Shown one piece after another: positions 16,033-25,015 of a stretch of DNA of 64,000 bases. The notes beneath the pieces are model-generated. The model saw only the letters and a list, made by a program, of their open reading frames with translations. It ran no database searches and was not told the origin of the DNA. A program made the translations under genes and the position numbers. How positions within the stretch are numbered: position 1 is the stretch's first letter; each line of letters starts with the position of its first letter. This DNA comes from an uncultured Bacteroidales bacterium (GTDB taxonomy: Bacteria; Bacteroidota; Bacteroidia; Bacteroidales; Muribaculaceae), in the NCBI GenBank assembly GCA_958418815.1, contig CATZGB010000001.1, positions 70,230 to 134,229 of the forward strand, written 5' to 3'.

Positions 16033-17358
16033 CTATGCCTGCGACAAGGCAGAGGGGATAAGTTCGCAGAGGGTGGGATGGGGGTGGATGGCGCGGGTGA
16101 CTGCCGATACCGGGAGCCCTGCCGAGATGGCCAGCGACACCTCCATTATCAGGTCGGAGGCATGTGGGCCGAGTATGTGGCAGCCAACTATCCTGTCGCC
16201 GCTGACAACCATTTTCACCATGCCGTCGGCCTCCCCCTGGGTGAGGGCTTTTCCATTGGCCCTGAAGGGTAGCTTGACCACCCTGAGGGGGGAGATTCCT
16301 TGTGCTTCGGCCTGCTCTTCGGTAAGTCCGGCGGAGGCTGCCTCCGGCACCGTGAAGACGGCGGCGGGGATGGGGGAGAGGTCGGTGTCGACACCCATCA
16401 CGCGGCGCGCCTGGGCAGTGGCGGCGTGGGCCAGCTGGCATATCCCGTTGCAGTCTCCGACGGCATACACACCGGGGATTGTGGTCTGGAAATTCTCGTC
16501 GACGGTTATCCCTTTGGGGGTGGTGGCGGCCCCGGCCTCGGGGAGGCCTTCGGGGATTACAGCCTTGCGGCCCACTGCCATCAGCACCTTCTCCACATCT
16601 GCCTCGCCGGGTTTGTTCTTGGCCTCGTATCTTACCTTCAGGCTGCCGTCGCTGTTTTCCTCCACAGCGGTGGCTGCGGCGCTGAGGATGAATTTCACAC
16701 CGCGTTTCGACAGTGAGGAGCGGAGGCGTTTGGCTATGTCGCGGTCAAAGCCGGGGAGTATCTCCTTGCAGTATTCAATCACTGTGACCTCGCATCCGAG
16801 GGCGGCGTAGACCGAGGCGAACTCCATGCCTATCACTCCGCCGCCAATCACTGCCATGGAGGATGGCAGGGCAGTGGTGTCAAGCAGATGGTCGGAGGTG
16901 ACACACAGCTCGGCCCCCGGGATGGGGAGCATGGCGGGTCTGGCTCCGGTGGCCACTATTATCTTCGGGGCGGTGAATGTATCGCCGTCGGCCTCCACCT
17001 CGGTGGGGGAGATGAAACGGGCCATGCCTGTCTTGACATCAGCGCCGTTGACCACGGCGGCCACAGCCTCGCGGAGCTGGGCGACAATCTGGTTTTTGCG
17101 CTCCACGATGCGGGGCATGTCGATGGTTATCGTGCCTGCGGGGATGTCAACGCCGAATTCCCCGGCGCGGGCCGCCTCAAGGGCCGCCTCGGCCGAACGG
17201 CAGAAGGTCTTCGTAGGGATGCATCCCCGGTTGAGACAGGCGCCGCCGAGCGGACCCGACTCTATCAACAGGGTTTTCAACCCTTGTCTCACGCCGCAGG
17301 CGGCTGCCGGATAACCGGCAGGCCCTGCGCCGATGACTATAAGATCATAACTGGTCAT
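16033..17358 (-). CDS. lpdA: Dihydrolipoyl dehydrogenase (glycine cleavage L-protein)
   Basis: FAD-dependent disulfide oxidoreductase that reoxidises the dihydrolipoyl arm of GcvH with NAD+. 441 aa. The FAD-binding GAGPAGYPAA is at residues 10-19, and the redox-active disulfide is in CLNRGCIPTK (Cys41 and Cys46). The NAD-binding VIGGGVIGMEFAS lies near residue 170, and VYAVGDCNG is the second FAD signature. The C-terminal catalytic His-Glu pair is in HPHPTLCE. It is the last gene of a minus-strand operon, 29 bp after gcvPB. It could also serve other 2-oxoacid dehydrogenases, but its position points to the glycine system. Confidence 0.93.
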   Translation of the reverse strand: MTSYDLIVIGAGPAGYPAAACGVRQGLKTLLIESGPLGGACLNRGCIPTKTFCRSAEAALEAARAGEFGVDIPAGTITIDMPRIVERKNQIVAQLREAVAAVVNGADVKTGMARFISPTEVEADGDTFTAPKIIVATGARPAMLPIPGAELCVTSDHLLDTTALPSSMAVIGGGVIGMEFASVYAALGCEVTVIEYCKEILPGFDRDIAKRLRSSLSKRGVKFILSAAATAVEENSDGSLKVRYEAKNKPGEADVEKVLMAVGRKAVIPEGLPEAGAATTPKGITVDENFQTTIPGVYAVGDCNGICQLAHAATAQARRVMGVDTDLSPIPAAVFTVPEAASAGLTEEQAEAQGISPLRVVKLPFRANGKALTQGEADGMVKMVVSGDRIVGCHILGPHASDLIMEVSLAISAGLPVSAVTRAIHPHPTLCELIPSALSQA

Positions 17359-17387
17359 GATGTATTCTCGTTGGTTGCGGGGTTGGG

Positions 17388-18917
17388 TCAGAGGCTGTCG
17401 AAAGTCAGCACCGGGTTGAGGGCCGCCGTGGTGTCGTCTGGACGGGTGACGGGGGTCAGATGCGGCGCGGTCTTCACGGTCTCGGGGTCTTCGATGGCCT
17501 CGCGGGCGATGTCGCGCATCGCGGCGATGAACTCGTCGAGGGTCTCGCGCGATTCGGTCTCGGTAGGCTCGATCATCAGCGACTCGTGGAACAGCAGGGG
17601 GAAATAGATTGTTGGGGCATGATAGCCATGGTCGAGCAGTCGCTTGGCGATGTTGAGGGTGGTCACTCCGGTCGACTTGTCGCGCAGGCCGTCAAATACA
17701 AACTCATGTTTCGACAGTCCCTCGATCGGGAGCAGGTAGCAGTCTTTCAGCGCCTCCTTGATGTAGGTGGCGTTGAGGGTGGCGAGCCGTCCGGCTTCCA
17801 TCAGCCCGTCGCTGCCGAGGGTGAGTATGTAAGCCAGGGCGCGGGCCTGCACGGCGAAGTTGCCAAGCGTGGCCGACACCGAACCGAGCGCGAGAGGGGA
17901 GTACTCTATGGCGTAACGGTATGATTCGTTGACGGGGAACCTGTCGGGGGTCTCGGTGCGCCTCACCACCCGCGGGTTGGGGAGGAATTTCTCCAGCCCT
18001 TTGCGCACACCGACCGGGCCTGAGCCTGGGCCGCCGCCGCCGTGGGGGGTGGAGAATGTCTTGTGGAGGTTGACGTGCATCACGTCGAATCCCATGTCGC
18101 CGGGACGGGCGACACCGAGCAGCGGGTTGAGGTTGGCGCCGTCGTAATACATCAGCGCGCCGGCCTCATGCACCAGCGACGCGATGCGTGGTATGTCTTT
18201 CTCGAAAATGCCGAGGGTGTTGGGGTTGGTCAGCATGATGGCGGCCACGGTGTCGTCGAGGAGCGGTTCGAGGTCGGCCACATCCACTGTGCCGTCGGGG
18301 CGGCTCTTTACCTCCACCACATCCAGGCCGCAGACAGCCGCCGAGGCGGGGTTGGTGCCGTGGGCCGAGTCGGGCACGATGACTTTGCGGCGTTTCTCAC
18401 CTTCCCCGCGCGAGGCGTGGTAGGCACGTATCACCATCAGTCCGGTAAGCTCTCCCTGCGCCCCGGCGAAGGGGTTGAGGGTGAACTCCTCCATGCCGCC
18501 TATCTCACACAACGCCTTCTGCAGCGTCCAGTAAAGCTGCAGCGCGCCCTGGGCGGCGAAGGCGGGGGTTGCGGGATGCAATCCGGCGAAACAACTGTGG
18601 CAGGCCATCTCCTCGTTGATTTTCGGATTGTATTTCATAGTGCATGAGCCAAGGGGATAGAATCCCGTGTCGACACCGAAATTGTTGGTCGACATGTTGT
18701 TGTAATGTCTCACGGCGGTGGGCTCGTCGACCTCGGGCAGCCTCAGGGGTGTGGCCCGGCGCATTGCCTCGGGAAGCTGGATGCTTTCGCTGACATCTCC
18801 GGCGGATAGTCCGTTGCGCGGCACGGCGTAGCCGCGACGACCCTCGCGCGACAACTCGAATATCAGTTTTCCATAGACTTTTCTGTTCATTTCTTCTATC
18901 TTTTGAGGGTCATACAC
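17388..18917 (-). CDS. gcvPB: Glycine dehydrogenase (decarboxylating) subunit 2
   Basis: Catalytic subunit of the P-protein, which decarboxylates glycine on PLP and passes the aminomethyl group to lipoyl-GcvH. 509 aa. The PLP-binding Lys is K286 in HVNLHKTFST, followed by a glycine-rich loop, both diagnostic. SCTMKYNPKINEE and PDSAHGTNPASA are also typical. The protein is in the split (PA + PB) form rather than the fused chain of about 950 aa. The start overlaps the end of gcvPA by 8 bp, suggesting coupled translation of the two subunits. Confidence 0.95.
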   Translation of the reverse strand: MYDPQKIEEMNRKVYGKLIFELSREGRRGYAVPRNGLSAGDVSESIQLPEAMRRATPLRLPEVDEPTAVRHYNNMSTNNFGVDTGFYPLGSCTMKYNPKINEEMACHSCFAGLHPATPAFAAQGALQLYWTLQKALCEIGGMEEFTLNPFAGAQGELTGLMVIRAYHASRGEGEKRRKVIVPDSAHGTNPASAAVCGLDVVEVKSRPDGTVDVADLEPLLDDTVAAIMLTNPNTLGIFEKDIPRIASLVHEAGALMYYDGANLNPLLGVARPGDMGFDVMHVNLHKTFSTPHGGGGPGSGPVGVRKGLEKFLPNPRVVRRTETPDRFPVNESYRYAIEYSPLALGSVSATLGNFAVQARALAYILTLGSDGLMEAGRLATLNATYIKEALKDCYLLPIEGLSKHEFVFDGLRDKSTGVTTLNIAKRLLDHGYHAPTIYFPLLFHESLMIEPTETESRETLDEFIAAMRDIAREAIEDPETVKTAPHLTPVTRPDDTTAALNPVLTFDSL

Positions 18918-20247
18918 AGGTTTTTGCGATCTCGAAAAGGCGGTCGGCGTCCTCGCGGGTCTGCATCTCGGTGGCGGCCATCAGTATGGTGTGGTCGTCA
19001 ATCTTGATTCCGGGCAGTATGCCCCCCTTGCGGATGGCCGCGGCTATCAGCGAGTCGACCGAGTAGTCGGTCTCGAGCAGGAACTCGTTGAGGAACGGCT
19101 TGGAGGGGTGGCGCAGGCGCGCGCGTCCGTCGGATGTCATCTTGCCGAGCAGGTATAGGGCCATCAGACGCGACGCCTCGTTGATTTCCCTGAGACCTTC
19201 GGCCCCGACGAGCGACATGTAGGCCGACACCCATAGGGTCATCAGCCCCTGGTTGGAGCATATGTTGGAGGTGGCTTTCTCGCGGCGGATATGCTGCTCG
19301 CGGGCCTGGAGGGTAAGCACGAAACAGCGTCGCCCCTCGGAGTCGGTGGTCGCGCCGACGATGCGGCCCGGCATCTTGCGCATCAGGGCCTTCGTGGCGC
19401 AGAGGAAACCAAGATACGGCCCCCCGAAACTCAGGGGAATGCCGAGCGATTGCGCGTCGCCGCAGGCGATGTCGGCCCCGAGTTCGCCGGGGGTCTTCAG
19501 CACGGCCAGGGTGGAGGCAACGCAGTTGACAATCAGCAGAGCCTTGTGGGAATGGCAGAGGTCGGCCAGGCCCTCATGGTTTTCGATTATCCCGTGGTAG
19601 TTTGGCGAGGCGACGACCACTCCGGCCACCTCCTTGCCCCTCTGCTCCAGCATCTCGGTGAGCGCCGCGCGCGAGGTCTCGCCATCCTCGGCGGGTATGG
19701 TCATCAGCTCCACGCCGTGGTAACGGGCGTATGTGTCGACCACCCGGCGCACGTCGGGCGAGAGGGTTTCGGAGACAAGCACGAGGTTGCGCTTGCGCTG
19801 TGAGGCCACGGCCATCAGCACCGCCTCGGCGGTGGCGGTCGCCCCGTCATACATCGACGCGTTGGAGATGTCCATGCCGGTCAGGCGTGTCATCATCGTC
19901 TGGTACTCGAATATGTATTGCAGGGTACCCTGTGATATTTCAGGCTGGTAGGGGGTGTAGGCTGTCAGGAACTCAGACCGCGAGGCTATCGATTTCACCG
20001 CGGCGGGGCAGCCGTGGTCATAGAAGCCGCCTCCGGCGAAACACACCTCGACAGGTGCGTTCTTCTTGGCCAGATGGTCGAAATAGCGTCTTACGGAGGT
20101 CTCGTCCATCCCCTGGGGCAGGTCGTAGGGTTGTTTGAGGCGCAGCGAGGGGTCAACGTCGCCGTAAAGGTCGTCGAGAGACGACACGCCACACCGGTCG
20201 AGCATCTCCTTGATGTCGGCCGGCGTATGGGGGAAATATCTGTGCAT
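18910..20247 (-). CDS. gcvPA: Glycine dehydrogenase (decarboxylating) subunit 1
   Basis: N-terminal-half subunit of the P-protein, forming the active tetramer with GcvPB. 445 aa, normal length. It begins with the family start YFPHTPADIKEML. YTPYQPEISQGTLQYIFEYQ, NASMYDGATA and FGGPYLGFLCATK are family hallmarks. It carries no PLP lysine of its own, as expected. It lies between gcvH (131-bp gap holding a strong hairpin) and gcvPB (8-bp overlap). Confidence 0.95.
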   Translation of the reverse strand: MHRYFPHTPADIKEMLDRCGVSSLDDLYGDVDPSLRLKQPYDLPQGMDETSVRRYFDHLAKKNAPVEVCFAGGGFYDHGCPAAVKSIASRSEFLTAYTPYQPEISQGTLQYIFEYQTMMTRLTGMDISNASMYDGATATAEAVLMAVASQRKRNLVLVSETLSPDVRRVVDTYARYHGVELMTIPAEDGETSRAALTEMLEQRGKEVAGVVVASPNYHGIIENHEGLADLCHSHKALLIVNCVASTLAVLKTPGELGADIACGDAQSLGIPLSFGGPYLGFLCATKALMRKMPGRIVGATTDSEGRRCFVLTLQAREQHIRREKATSNICSNQGLMTLWVSAYMSLVGAEGLREINEASRLMALYLLGKMTSDGRARLRHPSKPFLNEFLLETDYSVDSLIAAAIRKGGILPGIKIDDHTILMAATEMQTREDADRLFEIAKTCV

Positions 20248-20307
20248 TGTAGGGCTGGTATTTGATTTAAGATGATTGGAAATACGGGGGGCGGCCGGGT
20301 AATGGGC

Positions 20308-20354
20308 GACGAGACCGCCGGAGCGGGATATGACCGCTTTCCGGCGGTCTCGTC
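20308..20354 (-). other. Intercistronic hairpin between gcvH and gcvPA
   Basis: A 15-bp perfect stem (20308-20322 with 20340-20354) has a 17-nt loop that folds further through GCGG/CCGC. It occupies the only sizeable gap in the gcv operon. No U-run follows, so it may set the stoichiometry of upstream and downstream genes by stalling exonucleases or partly terminating. Confidence 0.7.
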
Positions 20355-20378
20355 ACGGAAAATCTCTCTACCCCTGTG

Positions 20379-20747
20379 TCAGTGGGCTGCCGCGCAGAAC
20401 TCGTCGTAAGCCGCCTGGTCCATCAGGTCGTCGAGATCTGAGGTGTCGGCTATGGAGACGGCGATGATCCAGTTGGCCATGGCGTCGGCGTTGATCAGGC
20501 GGGGATTGTCTGAGAGGGCCTCGTTGACCTCCACCACCTCTCCCGAAACCGGGGAGATGAGGTCTGACGCGGCCTTGACGCTCTCTATCGCGCCGAAGTC
20601 CTCACCCTTCTCTATCTCGTCGCCCAGGTCGGGCATGTCGACATATACGACATTGCCGAGTTGCTTCTGGGCGTAGTCTGAGATGCCGATGTAACCTTTG
20701 TCACCCTCTACACGGATGTACTCGTGGGTCTTGCTGTACAGTATCAT
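20379..20747 (-). CDS. gcvH: Glycine cleavage system H protein
   Basis: Lipoyl carrier protein that shuttles the aminomethyl group between P-, T- and L-proteins. 122 aa, the usual size. The lipoylated lysine is K58 in FGAIESVKAASD, the invariant motif. The N-terminal YSKTHEYIRVEGD and GISDYAQKQLGNVVYVDMP are diagnostic. It lies 6 bp after gcvT, so it is co-transcribed. A lipoate-protein ligase at the head of the same operon can supply the cofactor. Confidence 0.97.
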   Translation of the reverse strand: MILYSKTHEYIRVEGDKGYIGISDYAQKQLGNVVYVDMPDLGDEIEKGEDFGAIESVKAASDLISPVSGEVVEVNEALSDNPRLINADAMANWIIAVSIADTSDLDDLMDQAAYDEFCAAAH

Positions 20748-20753
20748 TCTCTT

Positions 20754-21863
20754 TTAGGCTTTGTATGATTTCTTGAAAAATTTCTTTGACACGACGGTGG
20801 CGGGGAATGTCTTTTTCCTCACCTTCACCTTCAGCTCGGTGCCGGTCTTGGCATAGCGCGCGTCGATGAGGGCCATGCATATCGAGCGGTCGGTGGAGAT
20901 GCCACGGTAACCGGTGGTCACGGTGCCTATCACCTCATCCTCGGGCGACAGCACCTCGCAGCCGTGGCGGGCTATGGCGCGGTCATGGATTTCAAGGCCG
21001 ACAACCTTACGGCGCGGACCCTCCTCTTTGTGTCTGCGCAGCGTCTCGCCGCCGATGAGGTCGGGCTTGTCGAGCTTCACAAACATTCCCAGCCCGGCCT
21101 CGAGCGGGGTGATGTCGTCGGCGAGCTCGTTGCCGTAGAGCGGCAGCCCCACCTCGAAACGCAGGGTGTCGCGGCAGCCCAGACCGCAGGGGGCGGCCTT
21201 GCCAGAGTCCATCAGGGCCTGCCATACACGGCGGATGAAGCCGTGGGGGCCGTATATCTCGAAACCATCCTCGCCGGTGTAGCCGGTGCGCGACACGATC
21301 ACGGTCTCACCCTCATGGTCAAGTTCCTTGAAGGTGTAGAAGGCAAGGTCGCGGCAGGGTATCTCCACAACCTCCTCCATGACCTTCTCGGCTTCCGGGC
21401 CCTGGACGGCCAGCTCGGCCATCTCCTCGCTCATGAACTCAAGACAAACGCGGTAACCCTCGGCCTGGCGGAGAATCCACTGCTCGTCCTTGGTGATGTT
21501 GGAGGCGTTGACCACAAACAGGAAGTCGTTGTGGCGGCGTTTGTAGACCAGCAGGTCGTCCACCACACCGCCGTCGGGGCGGAGCATCATCCCGTAGAAG
21601 CACTGCCCGTCGGGGGCGTTGGTGACATCGTTGGAGAATACCCGGTTGACGAAGAACTCGGCGTCCTCGCCGGTGATGCCTATCTCTCCCATGTGGGACA
21701 CGTCAAACACTCCGCAGGCGTTGCGCACGGCGTTGTGTTCGCCAATTATTCCGAGCCCGTACTCTATCGGCATGTCGTAGCCGGCAAACGGGCTCATCCT
21801 GGCCCCCAGGGCCAGATGGAGGTCGTGGAGGCAGGTAAATTTGAGGTTTTCGCAGTTATCCAT
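20754..21863 (-). CDS. gcvT: Aminomethyltransferase (glycine cleavage T protein)
   Basis: Transfers the methylene group from GcvH to tetrahydrofolate and releases ammonia. 369 aa, matching the family. The start region shows MSPFAGYDMPIEYG and the folate-site motif VFDVSHMGEIG. VSRTGYTGEDGFEIY is the central signature, and RDTLRFEVGLPLYGNEL follows. The C-terminal GCOV_C part with GTVTTGYRG is complete. It follows the lipoate ligase by 31 bp and precedes gcvH by 6 bp. Confidence 0.96.
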   Translation of the reverse strand: MDNCENLKFTCLHDLHLALGARMSPFAGYDMPIEYGLGIIGEHNAVRNACGVFDVSHMGEIGITGEDAEFFVNRVFSNDVTNAPDGQCFYGMMLRPDGGVVDDLLVYKRRHNDFLFVVNASNITKDEQWILRQAEGYRVCLEFMSEEMAELAVQGPEAEKVMEEVVEIPCRDLAFYTFKELDHEGETVIVSRTGYTGEDGFEIYGPHGFIRRVWQALMDSGKAAPCGLGCRDTLRFEVGLPLYGNELADDITPLEAGLGMFVKLDKPDLIGGETLRRHKEEGPRRKVVGLEIHDRAIARHGCEVLSPEDEVIGTVTTGYRGISTDRSICMALIDARYAKTGTELKVKVRKKTFPATVVSKKFFKKSYKA

Positions 21864-21894
21864 GGTTGTAAGATGTGTTTTTTTGTGTCTTGTC

Positions 21895-22929
21895 TCATGT
21901 GGTGGCGATGCCCGCCGGGGCGGCCCCCAGCAGCAGCTCGGCGAAGTCGGCGGTCTTCAGGCCCGCTATCACCTCCCCTGGAGACGCTGTGGAGAGCGCC
22001 TCCATTATGCCGTCGCGGGTGAACTCGGCCCCTTTCAGCCTGTCGAGCAGCCCCTCGTCAAGGTCGCTCAGCAGGAAGAAATCTCCCTGGAGGTTGACCT
22101 TGCGGATTCTCGCCGCCATCCCCGGTTCGGGAGGGGGGATGAGGTCGGTGGAGACGCTGAATTCCCCCACACCGTCGATGCGGTGGCGGTCGGTGGTCTC
22201 CCGGTTGCCGTACCGGCCCCATATCCATTCGTCGGTGAAGTATTCCTCGGATATGCGGCTTATCTCGCGGATGTCGGCCGGGGTCATCTCCTGGACGGAG
22301 TCGCAGAGATGCTCGCGGCAGAACTGCTTGAACTCCTCTATCGTCAGCTGAGGCAGATGCTCGCGGATGGTTGTCACATGGCTTCTCACCGAGCTCACAC
22401 CCTTGGCGCGCAGCTTTGCCTGCGAGGGGGTGATGGCCTGCGACATCCTGGCGGGGTCGGCATCGTAGAGCATCGTGCCATGCACGATGCTGCGCCCGTG
22501 GAGATGGTAGAAGGCGTTGCCGCTTACCTTGCGGTCACCGATCACCACATCGTTGCGCCCCGTCGTTGCGGCGTCAAGCCCCAGGAGGCGCAGAGTGTCG
22601 GCGACCATCCGGCAATACCGCGAGAAGGTGGTGGTAACCTCTCCAGAGGTGGTAACGTGGCTGAACATGATGTTGTTCATGTCGGCGTAGACACAACCCC
22701 CGCCGCTCTTGCGCCGGTAAGTCTGTATCCCCTCCCGGCGGCAGAAATCGAGGTTGACCTCGGCGAAGGGGTTCTGGCACCGGCCGAAAATCACCGTCGG
22801 CTCAACCTGCCACATGAAAAAATACTCCCCGTCGGGATAATTCCGCGCCAGGTGTTCCTCCATCGCGAGATGAAAGGGGAGCGGGCGCGCTTTTCCGCCG
22901 GGGCTGTCAGGTAATGAAGCGTATATCAT
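21895..22929 (-). CDS. lplA: Lipoate-protein ligase
   Basis: Attaches free lipoate (via lipoyl-AMP) to acceptor lysines such as that of GcvH. 344 aa. The lipoate-binding motif RRKSGGGCVYADMNN is near residues 64-78, and the adenylate-site lysine is in DRKVSGNAFY. The C-terminal accessory domain (about residues 240-344) is present, so it is a complete two-domain LplA. First gene of the operon, right behind the promoter at 22959-22990. This order (ligase before gcvT-H-PA-PB-lpdA) strongly suggests a dedicated supply of lipoyl groups for glycine cleavage. Confidence 0.93.
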   Translation of the reverse strand: MIYASLPDSPGGKARPLPFHLAMEEHLARNYPDGEYFFMWQVEPTVIFGRCQNPFAEVNLDFCRREGIQTYRRKSGGGCVYADMNNIMFSHVTTSGEVTTTFSRYCRMVADTLRLLGLDAATTGRNDVVIGDRKVSGNAFYHLHGRSIVHGTMLYDADPARMSQAITPSQAKLRAKGVSSVRSHVTTIREHLPQLTIEEFKQFCREHLCDSVQEMTPADIREISRISEEYFTDEWIWGRYGNRETTDRHRIDGVGEFSVSTDLIPPPEPGMAARIRKVNLQGDFFLLSDLDEGLLDRLKGAEFTRDGIMEALSTASPGEVIAGLKTADFAELLLGAAPAGIATT

Positions 22930-22958
22930 GACGCTGTTGAGTCTGGTTCAAGTTGCCC

Positions 22959-22990
22959 CAAAGTTAAAAATCTTTTTTTTCTCCCCCAAA
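22959..22990 (-). promoter_or_regulatory. Full Bacteroides promoter for lplA-gcv operon
   Basis: Minus strand: TTTG (22987-22990), 20-bp spacer, TAACTTTG (22959-22966). The predicted leader is only about 25 nt, too short for a glycine riboswitch. Confidence 0.82.
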
Positions 22991-23062
22991 TTTTCATCAG
23001 ATTATATTTTCTGTTTTTCAGCATCCCTGATTCCTGTCGTGTCCCTGATTTCAGACTTGATT

Positions 23063-23094
23063 TTTGTAGTTTTTCGGTGAAAAGCGTATTTTTG
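23063..23094 (+). promoter_or_regulatory. Full Bacteroides promoter for the HAD phosphatase
   Basis: Plus strand: TTTG (23063-23066), 20-bp spacer, TATTTTTG (23087-23094). It excludes the upstream GTG at 23077 as a start and supports ATG 23122. Confidence 0.8.
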
Positions 23095-23121
23095 CAGAAT
23101 GATAACCCGACACAGACAGTG

Positions 23122-23862
23122 ATGGAAAGATACACGATAATTAAGGCGGTGAAGGATTATTGCAGCCGCAACGCAATCGACCCTGCCGGCTGGATGCCGA
23201 AGGCCGCGCTGATTGACATGGACGGCACCCTCATCGACTCGATGAGAAACCACACGGCGGCATGGAAACGCCTCAGTGACGAGCTGGGCATGGAGGCCGA
23301 CCGCGACGAGTTCTACCTTTATGAGGGGATGACCGGCCGCGCCACAATCAGGCTGCTCTTCAAAAGGGCGCGCGGATATGAGCCCTCCGACAGCGAATGT
23401 GATGAACTTTACGCGCGCAAGGCGAGTTATTTTAATGAGATGCCCAGGGTCGCGGTGATTCCCGGAGCCGCAAGGATGCTTGAGACATTTGAGACCCAGG
23501 GAATCACGAGGGTGCTGGTCACCGGCTCGCGCCAGCTCTCAAACCTCGACCGTCTCGACACAGATTTCCCGGGGGCATTTCTCCATCATCTGCGTATCAC
23601 GGCCGCCGATGTCTCCCATGGCAAACCTCATCCCGAGCCTTACCTCAAGGGTATGGAGCTGGCAGGCGTGTCGCCCGTGGAATCGCTTGTGGTCGAGAAC
23701 GCCCCCCTCGGGGTGGAGTCGGGCAAGGCATCAGGCGCGTTTGTGCTGGCCGTCACCACCGGCCCTGTGCCGCGCCGTTCGCTCGAGGATGCCGGGGCCG
23801 ACATCGTCTTCTCATCGATGGAGGAGCTGGCCGAGGCTCTGCCCGGGTTGCTCTCCCGATGA
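23122..23862 (+). CDS. HAD-superfamily phosphatase (beta-phosphoglucomutase-like)
   Basis: 246 aa from ATG 23122, chosen because the promoter's -7 box at 23087-23094 lies downstream of the only earlier in-frame start (GTG 23077). Motif I is DMDGTLID with nucleophile D32 and acid/base D34. Motif II is VLVTGSR, motif III is KPHPEPYL, and motif IV is VVENAPLGVESGKASG. A helical cap of the class I type sits between motifs I and II. Such proteins act on sugar phosphates or 2-phosphoglycolate; the substrate cannot be read from sequence. It is followed by aroB at 57 bp and may be co-transcribed. Confidence 0.85.
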   Translation: MERYTIIKAVKDYCSRNAIDPAGWMPKAALIDMDGTLIDSMRNHTAAWKRLSDELGMEADRDEFYLYEGMTGRATIRLLFKRARGYEPSDSECDELYARKASYFNEMPRVAVIPGAARMLETFETQGITRVLVTGSRQLSNLDRLDTDFPGAFLHHLRITAADVSHGKPHPEPYLKGMELAGVSPVESLVVENAPLGVESGKASGAFVLAVTTGPVPRRSLEDAGADIVFSSMEELAEALPGLLSR

Positions 23863-23919
23863 GAGGGCCACACGTTTTCAACTGTTTAATCACAAACCTC
23901 TTTCCAGACAGAAATTGCT

Positions 23920-25008
23920 ATGAGTGCCAAAAAGAACAACCCGCAGGTAAACCTGATGTTCACCAACCATGTCGCCCTCGAGCTTGACAGGGCAGTGGAG
24001 CTGATTGGGCCGTCGTCGGTCCATGTGCTTGTCGATGTCAACACCGAGGCGTTTGTCTTGCCGCTGCTGCAGGCGCAGTCAAAGGCCGTCGCCTCGGCCT
24101 CGGTGATCAGTGTGAAGGCCGGGGAGATGTTCAAGAACCTCGACTCGCTGACATCCATATGGCGACAGCTCGGCGACGGCGAGGCCAACCGCAACTCCCT
24201 GCTGATAAACCTCGGCGGGGGAGTGGTGACCGACATGGGCTCTTTCGCCGCGGCCACCTTCAAGCGCGGCATACGGTTCATCAACGTGCCCACGACATTG
24301 CTCTGCGCTGTCGACGCATGCGTCGGGGGGAAGACCGGCATCAACTTCAACGGCCTAAAGAACGAGATCGGGATGTTTCGCGACGCCGACCTGGCCATCA
24401 TCTCAACCCTCTATTTCAACACCCTCACCTCCCAGGAGCTTCTCTCGGGTTACGCCGAGATGATAAAGCATGCCCTGGTCAGCTCCACGGAGCAGACATC
24501 CAGGATACTGTCATATGATGTGACAAGCTACAGTCCCGACTCATTGCTGGCCCTGCTTGAGGAATCGGTCGGGGTGAAGCAGAAATATGTGGTGGCCGAC
24601 CACGAGGACCGCGGCGCGCGCCGGGCGCTGAACTTCGGCCATACGATAGGCCACGCCTTCGAGTCGCTCGCCATGGAGCGGAAGTCGCCGCTCGCCCATG
24701 GCTACGCCGTGGCGTTCGGGATGGTCGGGGCGCTGGTGCTGTCACGCATGAAACTCGGTTTCCCCTCTGAGATCCTCCAGACCTATGTGGACTATGTGCG
24801 CCACCATTACGGGGCGTTTGAGATTTCATGTGACGATTACAAGAAGCTCATCGGCTACATGCACCACGACAAGAAGAACGACCGTCCTGGGCTGGTCAAC
24901 TTCGCCCTGCTGAAATCGCCGGGCGAGGTCGAAATAAATGTGCCGGTGACAGACGACGACATCACGGCCGCCCTCGACATCTACCGCGACATGCTGGGGC
25001 TGCCCTGA
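23920..25008 (+). CDS. aroB: 3-dehydroquinate synthase
   Basis: Second enzyme of the shikimate pathway, converting DAHP to 3-dehydroquinate with NAD+ and a divalent metal. 362 aa, standard length. The NAD-binding segment LGGGVVTDMGSFAAATFKRG and VPTTLLCAVDACVGGKTGIN are invariant signatures. Metal ligands lie in SGYAEMIKHAL (Glu), FGHTIGHAFE (His) and AHGYAVAFGM (His). aroA, later in the same pathway, lies 5.4 kb downstream on the same strand. It converges with the 25016-26248 gene with only 7 bp between stops. Confidence 0.95.
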   Translation: MSAKKNNPQVNLMFTNHVALELDRAVELIGPSSVHVLVDVNTEAFVLPLLQAQSKAVASASVISVKAGEMFKNLDSLTSIWRQLGDGEANRNSLLINLGGGVVTDMGSFAAATFKRGIRFINVPTTLLCAVDACVGGKTGINFNGLKNEIGMFRDADLAIISTLYFNTLTSQELLSGYAEMIKHALVSSTEQTSRILSYDVTSYSPDSLLALLEESVGVKQKYVVADHEDRGARRALNFGHTIGHAFESLAMERKSPLAHGYAVAFGMVGALVLSRMKLGFPSEILQTYVDYVRHHYGAFEISCDDYKKLIGYMHHDKKNDRPGLVNFALLKSPGEVEINVPVTDDDITAALDIYRDMLGLP

Positions 25009-25015
25009 CCTCCGG

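Noticed and set aside
22930..22960. Glycine riboswitch before the gcv operon
   Set aside because: The promoter leaves a leader of only about 25 nt, and no tandem-aptamer sequence is seen.
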